Source: VEQN01 sp036405975 (lineage in GTDB: Bacteria > Patescibacteriota > Minisyncoccia > Phycocordibacterales > CAIZLB01). From it: a DNA stretch of 24,690 nucleotides. Shown here in pieces: positions 12,615 to 18,251 of this stretch. Positions within the stretch are counted from its first letter, which is position 1. Each line of letters begins with the position of its first letter. The translations under genes and the position numbers were made by a program. The stretch spans positions 1-24,690 of the forward strand of contig DASWWM010000010.1 in the NCBI GenBank assembly GCA_036405975.1. Direction: 5' to 3'. The notes under the pieces are model-generated. The model ran no database searches. It saw nothing but the letters and a program-made list of their open reading frames with translations, and was not told where the DNA came from.

Positions 12615-13019
12615 CTATCGGTATGTCAGTGTCACGCCAAGCTCTGCCAAAGCGGCCTCGACGCTCGGGTACACGACCTCCTCAAGAACTGCCGTCGGTT
12701 TTTTCGTATGCCAAGCATGCCCGGTTGTCTCATCGGCAGTGTGCTCAAAGCCGTCAGCGGGCAGCTTGTAGATCGAGATCGGTACCTGAAGCCTCTCCTT
12801 GAAATTTGCAGGAACGACAAGGCTCACGTCTTTTCCCGAGAATACGTTCAGATCGACGCCTTCGTCTGTGGACCAGGAGAAGGAATGCGCCGCTGCATAT
12901 GCTGGCAGAGGCGTCGCGTAGATCGCCTCGTAATCCATTGCACTGGAAGGCGTATGCCTCTTTCGAGGCTCGAGCGTTTTCAGTCCTTGAATTGTTGATC
13001 CGTGATACAGGTATTCCAT
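12615..13019 (-). CDS. Putative ADP-ribosyltransferase-fold protein
   Basis: 134 residues. The beginning MEYLYHGSTIQGLKTLEPRK and the later YEAIYATPLPAYAAAHSF resemble small proteins thought to share the PARP/ART fold, where H-G-S binds NAD and a Tyr lies in a following strand. The C-terminal half includes VPISIYKLPADGFEH and a late glutamate-rich LEEVVYPSVEAALAELG. No membrane segment. It starts 1 nt after the stop of the HhH gene, so the two are probably one operon. The ART assignment is a motif-level inference; it may equally be an inactive relative. The catalytic glutamate cannot be fixed by eye. Confidence 0.7.
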   Translation of the reverse strand: MEYLYHGSTIQGLKTLEPRKRHTPSSAMDYEAIYATPLPAYAAAHSFSWSTDEGVDLNVFSGKDVSLVVPANFKERLQVPISIYKLPADGFEHTADETTGHAWHTKKPTAVLEEVVYPSVEAALAELGVTLTYR

Positions 13020-13020
13020 G

Positions 13021-13263
13021 CTATTTCTTAAATGAAAGGTCCATCATCTTCAACTCGTTCTTCAGAATGCCGAATGCCTTGGGACCCATGCCATGAAGCG
13101 CCAGGACGTCTTTCTCAGTCCATTTTGAAAGATCCTTCATGCTCCGTATGCCTGCATGCTCAAGAGCACGCTCTGCCGGGTTGCTTGTCTTCGGAAACGG
13201 ACTTTTCCTGACAGGCTCCGCAGACTTGCTGTTTTCTGATTTTTGAGACACCTTCGATTTCAT
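13021..13263 (-). CDS. Small helix-hairpin-helix protein (RNAP alpha-CTD-like)
   Basis: 80 residues. A basic Ser/Lys-rich N-terminus (1-28) leads to NPAERALEHAGIRSMKDLSKW and the hairpin LHGMGPKAFGILKNEL (about 56-71), which resembles the C-terminal domain of the RNA polymerase alpha subunit and other HhH DNA-binding modules. It probably binds DNA without sequence-specific catalysis. A minus-strand TAAAAT or CATAAA lies 4 or 6 nt before the ATG, again close to leaderless spacing. It is followed after 1 nt by the ART-like gene, so the two proteins may work together. Confidence 0.82.
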   Translation of the reverse strand: MKSKVSQKSENSKSAEPVRKSPFPKTSNPAERALEHAGIRSMKDLSKWTEKDVLALHGMGPKAFGILKNELKMMDLSFKK

Positions 13264-13284
13264 ATTGATTTTATGCCTTGTGCA

Positions 13285-13668
13285 TTATGCGAAATACCCG
13301 GCCCATGTGAGATATGCGCCGATGAGAACCATGAAGAATCCTGCGAGCGGAACGAGCTTCCTGTTCGCCCATTCGTCACCCATCCGGTCAACGATGCCCG
13401 GAGCAATGAGAAAGAGCGCACCCTTTGCGATGAATCCCCAACCTATGAAGCTGATGAGTCCCTGAAGGAACGTGTCCCATACATTGTGGAAGCTGACCTG
13501 TACGATGCCTATCGCCATTCCGAACATTCCGAAGACAAGCACCGCGAGTGCGTCCTTGTCGAGATCTCTGTAAATCTTCACATAGTACCGAGTGCTGACA
13601 AAGACTCCGGCTCCGACTGCGAGCAATACCGGTCCGTAAATCTGAGCCAGAAAAAGTGTTATATCCAT
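13285..13668 (-). CDS. Small multi-helix membrane protein
   Basis: 127 residues from the ATG at 13668; it reads MDITLFLAQIYGPVLLAVG, then about four hydrophobic helices separated by short loops, including RYYVKIYRDLDKDALAVL and an IGWGFIAKGALFLIAP segment. It resembles a small uncharacterised integral membrane family. A GG-preceded TATCAT (13708-13713) on the minus strand lies 9 nt before an in-frame TTG at 13698, so a version ten residues longer from TTG is possible. The HhH gene begins 21 bp after its stop. Function unknown. Confidence 0.8.
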   Translation of the reverse strand: MDITLFLAQIYGPVLLAVGAGVFVSTRYYVKIYRDLDKDALAVLVFGMFGMAIGIVQVSFHNVWDTFLQGLISFIGWGFIAKGALFLIAPGIVDRMGDEWANRKLVPLAGFFMVLIGAYLTWAGYFA

Positions 13669-13727
13669 GTTTTTTTGTGTTACTTGGTGTATAAGCAAGC
13701 CGTGTTAATGATACCACGCCCTCATGC

Positions 13728-14330
13728 CTAGCGAGACTCCCCTTCAAAATCAGATGCGACGATGCCCCATTGCATCTCAGCCGGATCAAGCTTGAGATAT
13801 GCGCTCTTGCCTACCGACGGCTCAGAGGTCATAGATTCGTCTGGACCTCGTTCGGCATAATTCGCGACTATTACATTCACATGGCGTGGATTTTTGCTCG
13901 GTTCAATCGCCTGAGGCGCGATGCGGTCTCCGAGAAGGTATCCGTCAGAACCCTCGTATCCGTTCTCCGTTGCACGAGCAGCCACCACATAGTAAAAGGT
14001 CCCGCTTCCTCCGGTCTGCTGAGTCAGGATGAAGACCACGTCCTGCCGACCGTCTCCGTCGAGGTCAGTCACCAGGTCGTTGCCGAAATACCGGGTGCTT
14101 ATTTTCGATGCGGAACCTGGTGCAGCCTCGGTTTCGGCCATGCCATCACGAAGCATGACGCTTTGTCCGTCTATCACATATTCTATGTTTTTATAATCTT
14201 TCATGCCGACAGCTGAGATGTCTTCAACCTTGGCTGGCATGCGTGAAAAAGCGATGCACCCTATCCCTAGCAGGATAAGCGCAGCTATCGCAAGCGGAAT
14301 CTTGTATTTTGAGTTTTGCATATTGAGCAT
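13728..14330 (-). CDS. Membrane-anchored protein with an FG-GAP-like calcium loop
   Basis: 200 residues from the ATG at 14330. A basic start and one membrane helix (about 11-28) anchor it; the remainder is extracytoplasmic. The loop TDLDGDGRQDVVFIL (about 88-102) matches the D-x-D-x-D-G calcium loop of FG-GAP/dockerin-like repeats. Other segments (FYYVVAARA, YLLGDRIAPQ, HVNVIVANYAERGPDE) recur in a family frequent in Patescibacteria. The start was chosen because a perfect GG-preceded TATAAT lies 6 nt upstream; the longer frame to 14363 would include the promoter. Function unknown. Confidence 0.82.
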   Translation of the reverse strand: MLNMQNSKYKIPLAIAALILLGIGCIAFSRMPAKVEDISAVGMKDYKNIEYVIDGQSVMLRDGMAETEAAPGSASKISTRYFGNDLVTDLDGDGRQDVVFILTQQTGGSGTFYYVVAARATENGYEGSDGYLLGDRIAPQAIEPSKNPRHVNVIVANYAERGPDESMTSEPSVGKSAYLKLDPAEMQWGIVASDFEGESR

Positions 14331-14336
14331 GGGTTT

Positions 14337-14342
14337 ATTATA
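14337..14342 (-). promoter_or_regulatory. -10 box of the FG-GAP-like gene (leaderless)
   Basis: TATAAT preceded by GG, 6 nt before the ATG at 14330. Confidence 0.7.
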
Positions 14343-14467
14343 CCTCCATATGCCACCACTCAATAGAAATTGTCCGAAAGTTTGATTGCTGGTGGTCTAG
14401 GACCTTCACTAAATATTATATATTGCTAATTATACTCCTTTTCTGGTTCGAGTCTCAGGAGGTTCAA

Positions 14468-14500
14468 AAAAAACAGCACCCTCCGTGAGTGCTGTTTTTT
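14468..14500. terminator. Bidirectional terminator after the metal operon
   Basis: AAAAAACAGCAC (14468-14479) pairs with its complement at 14489-14500 around a 9-nt loop, with a T-tract on both strands. It closes the minus-strand DUF305 unit. Confidence 0.85.
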
Positions 14501-14507
14501 AAGAATC

Positions 14508-14924
14508 TTATTGATTATACCAAGCCTTCTGCCATGACTGCATCTGGCTGATCTCGGTAGTCTGGGCTGAGATAATGTTCTTCGCCAAGTCCTTGATTTC
14601 CTGATGCTTAGCATTCTTAAGGGCTAGTTCTGCCATCTCAACCGCACCTTGGTGATGAACGATCATTTCTGAGATGAAAGCCTGATCGAATGCGTCGCCA
14701 TTCTTTCCTTCAAGCTCTGCGTTCATTGATACCATCATGTCAGACATGCTCATGGCCTGTCCTCCATTTCCCATCATTGATCCGTCGGGCATCTGATGCA
14801 TACCCTGCATGTTCATGTGTGCCGACTGCTGTGCAGGAGCCTTGCTTCCCGCTATTGCGTAACCGAGTCCGAGACCTACCACAAGCATTACGATTGCTAA
14901 TGTGATTGATGAATTTTTTTGCAT
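14508..14924 (-). CDS. DUF305 protein, membrane-anchored, Met/His-rich
   Basis: 138 residues. An N-terminal membrane helix (about 7-26) is followed by a Met/His-rich stretch (AHMNMQGMHQMPDGSMMG, about 35-52) of the kind that binds copper or silver. The DUF305 four-helix domain follows, with the signature FISEMIVHHQGAVEMAE (about 83-99) and a second helix pair ending ISQMQSWQKAW. DUF305 proteins are ferritin-like in fold and often found in metal-resistance clusters. It is the last gene of the operon started by the CsoR/RcnR-type repressor, with a 32-bp gap from the heavy-metal-binding protein. Periplasmic metal binding is inferred. Confidence 0.9.
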   Translation of the reverse strand: MQKNSSITLAIVMLVVGLGLGYAIAGSKAPAQQSAHMNMQGMHQMPDGSMMGNGGQAMSMSDMMVSMNAELEGKNGDAFDQAFISEMIVHHQGAVEMAELALKNAKHQEIKDLAKNIISAQTTEISQMQSWQKAWYNQ

Positions 14925-14956
14925 ATTTTTAAGTTATTTTTATAAAGAAATTACGA

Positions 14957-15568
14957 TTAAAAGATGAAGACTGATAGTAACGCAAGCGCGGCCATTCCAA
15001 AATCCTCGATGACCGTAACGTACGTGAGTGGAACCTTAAGGAAGGTGCCGAGACACGCGCACTGGAATTCTTCACCCTTGGCGAGCTTGATGACTACGCC
15101 GACTCCGCTGAATATCATCACCGCAAACTCCGTCCAGAGAAGCCATGCTGGATGATATCCCGCAAGCATGGTGAGACCGAACGCAAGCTCGATGAAGGGA
15201 TATATGTATCCGTAACCCTTCCATTTCTGCGCGAGAAGATCGTATGTCGAATACCCTTCAACGAACCCCTTGAGATCCATGAGCTTGAAGCCCGCAAAAA
15301 CAAGGAAGAATCCTGTCATGAAGTTAAGAATGAGTGCGGAATATGAAAACGATTCACCAATGAGCGCGACATAGGACGCAACAAGAATCATTCCCACGAT
15401 GACAATGAGCGGAATGTAGCTTTTCAAAGTGATCGGACCGAGACCCCGATCATTATTCACATGAACGACCTTGGGCTTTGAATCCTTCAGAACGAGCGCC
15501 ATGCCGCACTTAGGGCATTTTCCTGGCGCATCGCTCACTATTTCTGGATGCATTGGACACGTGTACAT
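14957..15568 (-). CDS. Heavy-metal-binding domain fused to a MauE/DoxX-like membrane protein
   Basis: 203 residues. The N-terminus MYTCPMHPEIVSDAPGKCPKCGMAL is the heavy-metal-binding module seen at the start of copper ATPases and CusB-type proteins, with four Cys and one His. After a linker come four or more membrane helices (about 51-70, 76-95, 122-140, 145-163, 185-202). Near the end of the third part is FQCACLGTFLKVPLTYVTVIED, whose C-x-C-L-G is typical of MauE-like redox membrane proteins. It starts 1 nt after the repressor stop, so it is in the same operon. Likely metal capture or thiol chemistry at the membrane; the metal is not certain. Confidence 0.88.
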   Translation of the reverse strand: MYTCPMHPEIVSDAPGKCPKCGMALVLKDSKPKVVHVNNDRGLGPITLKSYIPLIVIVGMILVASYVALIGESFSYSALILNFMTGFFLVFAGFKLMDLKGFVEGYSTYDLLAQKWKGYGYIYPFIELAFGLTMLAGYHPAWLLWTEFAVMIFSGVGVVIKLAKGEEFQCACLGTFLKVPLTYVTVIEDFGMAALALLSVFIF

Positions 15569-15569
15569 A

Positions 15570-15839
15570 TTATTTTTTGCGTTTTAGCTTATAAACCTTG
15601 AGAATCTCTGCCGCAGCTTTCTTGTCTTCACCATGCTTGATCTGATGAATGACGTGGGTGGTGAGGTGATTCTCAAGGATGAGATCCTTAACGCCAGTGA
15701 GCCCCTCTTTCACCGCAGAGGCTTGGGTAATAATATCGATACAATACTTTTCCTCATCGATCATCTTTTGAAGCCCGCGCACTTGGCCTTCGATGATCTT
15801 GAGCCTTCGTTGCGCTTTTGATTTTATATCTTGTCGCAT
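15570..15839 (-). CDS. CsoR/RcnR-family metal-sensing repressor
   Basis: 89 residues from the ATG at 15839, the normal size. RRLKIIEGQVRGLQKMIDEEKYC and ENHLTTHVIHQIKHG are the family core. Metal-ligand positions read C33, H58 and H62. In copper-sensing CsoR the third ligand is a Cys, while His at this position is found in nickel/cobalt RcnR, so the usual copper set is not present. The ATG at 15839 rather than the TTG at 15845 was chosen; TATAAT lies 8 nt upstream. A perfect 19-nt palindrome covering the -10 is the expected autoregulatory operator. It leads the operon with the metal-binding MauE-like and DUF305 genes. Confidence 0.92.
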   Translation of the reverse strand: MRQDIKSKAQRRLKIIEGQVRGLQKMIDEEKYCIDIITQASAVKEGLTGVKDLILENHLTTHVIHQIKHGEDKKAAAEILKVYKLKRKK

Positions 15840-15849
15840 ATACAAACAT

Positions 15850-15868
15850 TATACCCCCTGGGGGTATA
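15850..15868 (-). promoter_or_regulatory. Perfect 19-nt CsoR/RcnR-type operator overlapping the -10 box
   Basis: TATACCCCC-T-GGGGGTATA, exact dyad around T15859. G/C-tract dyads of this sort are known operators of CsoR/RcnR-family repressors. The minus-strand TATAAT (15848-15853) overlaps one arm, so repressor binding would block the promoter and the metal would relieve it. Confidence 0.85.
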
Positions 15869-16020
15869 TAGTCAATTCAATACGTTTAGGTCTCGAACTG
15901 AAACCGTGGCTTAAAATATAGAAATGCAAAATGACCCGTCTAGTACGATTTTAAAATTTTTCTAAACGAACCTTATTTTACTTCACGTGTCCTGGTCGCT
16001 AGGTACCAAAAACTAAACTG

Positions 16021-16091
16021 CTGGGAGACTAGGATTCGAACCTAGATAGGCGGAACCAAAATCCGCAGTCCTACCATTAGACGATCTCCCA
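16021..16091 (-). tRNA. tRNA-Gln (anticodon TTG)
   Basis: On the minus strand the acceptor TGGGAGA (16085-16091) pairs with TCTCCCA (16022-16028). The D arm is GTCT-AATGGTA-GGAC, the anticodon arm GCGGA-TTTTGGT-TCCGC with anticodon TTG, and the T arm CTAGG-TTCGAAT-CCTAG. The discriminator is G. The 3' CCA is not encoded, so CCA must be added by the nucleotidyltransferase. It is downstream of dnaX on the same strand with a small hairpin (16123-16145) between. Confidence 0.95.
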
Positions 16092-16122
16092 ATGCGCGAT
16101 TCGTCAGCAGGCCTTAAACAAG

Positions 16123-16145
16123 CCCTGCAAACGTGATTCGCAGGG
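16123..16145 (-). terminator. Weak hairpin between dnaX and tRNA-Gln
   Basis: A 6-bp stem (CCCTGC with GCAGGG) and 11-nt loop, followed on the minus strand by CTTGTTT. It may be a partial terminator or processing site; the T run is interrupted. Confidence 0.35.
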
Positions 16146-16150
16146 TTAAT

Positions 16151-17227
16151 TTACCGTGAATGCTCGGAAATCACAAGCTCAAGCGGCAGGCTCGGAATGT
16201 ATGTCTTGCCGAGTGAATTATAGATAGAAAGCACGGACCGGACGACGGCTGCAACTTTAGCAGGAGTGGCACCAGCTGCCTTTGCGGCATCAGCAAGGCT
16301 TGCCCGTTCTTCAGAAGAGATGCTGCCGCCAAGATGCTCCGCCTCACCTTTTGCGACCATGAGTGCGAGGACGTATCGAAATCGCGCAAGTGAAAGATCG
16401 GCAAAGACTTTCGGTTCGATATTCTTCTCATCCATTTTCCTAAGTGCAGCGTATGCGAGTTCTGCATCTCCGGAAAGAATGCCTTTGGCATAATCCGAAA
16501 CGATTGCAGACTTCGGTGCGCCAGTCACCTCCTCTATCTGCTCAAGCGTCTCAGCTCCGAGCGAGAACACTTTCTGCAGGATGCTGAGCGTGTCTCGGAA
16601 TGACCCGTCGCCAAGAAGCGCCACAAGGTTCGCTCCAGCTTCGTCAAGCTTCATCCCCTCCCGCTTTGCCACGTCGAGCACATGCTTCTTGAGAGCATCG
16701 GCAGTCGGCTTCTTGAAGTCATACACTTCGCATCGTGAGACGATGGTATCAGGAAGCTTCTCGGTCTCAGTCGTCGCCAAGATGAAAATGACATGCTGAG
16801 GCGGCTCCTCGAGAGTCTTGAGGAATGCATTGAAGGCGGCCTTCGAAAGCATGTGGACCTCGTCGAGAATATACACCTTGTACTTCGACTCGAGTGGCAC
16901 TGTTCCGACCGCTTCGGTCAGTTCGCGGATATCGTCAACGCTCGTATTGGAAGCGGCATCGATCTCATAGAGGTCGTTCTGCGTCGTGCCAAGAGCTCGA
17001 GCAAAGATGCGCGCAACTGAAGTCTTTCCCGTTCCTCGAGAACCAGCAAAGAGATATGCATGGGCGATCTTCCCTTCAGCAACCGACTTTTGGAGCACGG
17101 AGATGACATGTTCCTGCCCTACGACATCGGAAAAATCCGCAGGCCGGTATTTCCTATAGAGAGACATATGCGGAACCGCCTTGCTTGAATCTTTTGCAGC
17201 TTTCGGGTCTTCATTAGTTTTTGACAT
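16151..17227 (-). CDS. dnaX: DNA polymerase III gamma subunit (clamp loader), short form
   Basis: 358 residues, against about 430 for E. coli gamma and 643 for tau. It is an AAA+ ATPase that loads the beta clamp. It carries YRKYRPADFSDVVGQEHV (24-41), Walker A GSRGTGKTS (62-70), IDAASNTSVDDIRE (89-102), Walker B LDEVH (121-125) and the arginine finger in SRC (R165). Between ARAL (about 79) and YEIDAAS only eight residues remain, so the four-cysteine zinc module usual here is missing. The protein ends after clamp-loader domain III; the tau regions for DnaB and alpha are absent. The ATG at 17227 was chosen because TAAAAT ends 6 nt upstream; an ATG at 17233 would abut the -10 box. Divergent from the unknown gene at 17369. 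Confidence 0.93.
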   Translation of the reverse strand: MSKTNEDPKAAKDSSKAVPHMSLYRKYRPADFSDVVGQEHVISVLQKSVAEGKIAHAYLFAGSRGTGKTSVARIFARALGTTQNDLYEIDAASNTSVDDIRELTEAVGTVPLESKYKVYILDEVHMLSKAAFNAFLKTLEEPPQHVIFILATTETEKLPDTIVSRCEVYDFKKPTADALKKHVLDVAKREGMKLDEAGANLVALLGDGSFRDTLSILQKVFSLGAETLEQIEEVTGAPKSAIVSDYAKGILSGDAELAYAALRKMDEKNIEPKVFADLSLARFRYVLALMVAKGEAEHLGGSISSEERASLADAAKAAGATPAKVAAVVRSVLSIYNSLGKTYIPSLPLELVISEHSR

Positions 17228-17233
17228 GGGCAT

Positions 17234-17239
17234 ATTTTA
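17234..17239 (-). promoter_or_regulatory. -10 box of dnaX (leaderless)
   Basis: TAAAAT on the minus strand, 6 nt before the ATG at 17227. The upstream in-frame ATG at 17233 lies directly against it. Confidence 0.6.
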
Positions 17240-17254
17240 CAGCATCTTGAAAAA

Positions 17255-17284
17255 TTGGACTAAGTATAAATATTGTGGTTATAT
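17255..17284 (+). promoter_or_regulatory. Promoter of the GTG-start gene with a long leader
   Basis: TTGGAC (17255-17260), 18-nt spacer, TTATAT (17279-17284). The predicted leader is near 78 nt and ends in AGGAGG (17353-17358), 10 nt before the GTG. A small hairpin CGGC-ATAA-GCCG lies in the leader. Confidence 0.55.
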
Positions 17285-17368
17285 TGTCCGCAGAAGGACC
17301 GGCATAAGCCGCGTTCAAGAAGGACAAACGACCCTAGAAACCAACAACATTCAGGAGGACTTATTCAG

Positions 17369-18151
17369 GTGAAAAGAGACATACTGTCAGTGTTTATCGA
17401 GGGCTTGCTCGACATAGCAAAAGGCAAAGGATACCAGTCGAAACAAAATGTGAATTTGAGGCTGCCGGGAGGCGTTATCGCATTCAAGAGACAGACTCTG
17501 ATTCAGACCCAGCTCGTTTTGCTCGCTTGCGACCTGCTTGCTATGGACGATATGAGGCACCAGCAGCTTCATAGAACTGTCATGGCCATAGCGGCATGCA
17601 TGAGCAGAAAGGAAGACGGTGGCACATTCGCGAATGCTCGTTGCCGTTCCCTGCATTTCTGCCAGGACGGATGGGTGTATTATGCACCCGGCAGCATGGT
17701 CTGGTTCGGAAACCTGCTGCCGGCAGAGCATCGCCTGCGCACGTTCGGCGACGACTTCATGAGCATCCTCGCGGGCCGCTCGGCATTGGTTGCGGATGTG
17801 GATATGAAAAAAGAAGGATGCGAGGTGCTTCGTCCGGAAGTCTGCTCTGTGACTCTGACAGATACTGTCACGCTTCAGCTCGACCTGTTCGGCGATGTCA
17901 TCGCCAGACAATCGAATGAAGACGCCATTGTCGCTCAACCGGTCGGCATGCCTGCAAACTGGATCAGCAATGAGGATGACAAGCTGGCACATCATGTCTG
18001 GAATATCATGCTCGGCCTTCTGCTGCGAGACAGCCTCCTCCCTGAAAACGTCGATTTGAATACGCTTACGGTGGAGAAGGGCAAGCTCCGTTACCAACTC
18101 AAGCGGGGCGTCAGTACGGCGGAGACAAGAACAAGGCTTGTGGTCGCATAA
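17369..18151 (+). CDS. Hypothetical protein with a Shine-Dalgarno-led GTG start (260 aa)
   Basis: The GTG at 17369 follows AGGAGG by 10 nt, the only clear Shine-Dalgarno in this window, and the protein then begins as M/V-KRDILSVFIEGLLDIAKG. It contains LRLPGGVIAFKRQTLIQTQ, a Cys-bearing middle part (AIAACMSRKEDGG, ARCRSLHFCQDGWVYYAPGSMVWFGNLLPAEHRL) and a C-terminal half with VTLQLDLFGDVIAR and HHVWNIMLGLLLRDSLLPENV. No signal peptide or clear membrane helix. I do not recognise the family. A good terminator follows. The different initiation signal suggests translation by another route than its neighbours, or gene transfer, but the sequence alone does not decide. Confidence 0.75.
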   Translation: MKRDILSVFIEGLLDIAKGKGYQSKQNVNLRLPGGVIAFKRQTLIQTQLVLLACDLLAMDDMRHQQLHRTVMAIAACMSRKEDGGTFANARCRSLHFCQDGWVYYAPGSMVWFGNLLPAEHRLRTFGDDFMSILAGRSALVADVDMKKEGCEVLRPEVCSVTLTDTVTLQLDLFGDVIARQSNEDAIVAQPVGMPANWISNEDDKLAHHVWNIMLGLLLRDSLLPENVDLNTLTVEKGKLRYQLKRGVSTAETRTRLVVA

Positions 18152-18166
18152 GCCGATATGCGAGCG

Positions 18167-18214
18167 AAGGCCCGGACCACATCTGTTCAACAGATTGAGG
18201 TCCGGGCCTTTTTT
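18167..18214 (+). terminator. Rho-independent terminator of the GTG-start gene
   Basis: GGCCCGGACC (18169-18178) pairs with 18199-18208, with an inner stem ATCTG/CAGAT, followed by six T. Confidence 0.88.
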
Positions 18215-18251
18215 ATTTCACGCCTGATAAGCCACTCAGCCAGGGAAAGCT

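Noticed and set aside
15840..16020. Possible small RNA or gene between the CsoR/RcnR promoter and tRNA-Gln
   Set aside because: Only a 7-bp inverted repeat (15883-15889 with 15962-15968) and AT-rich sequence; no promoter-terminator pair or frame found.
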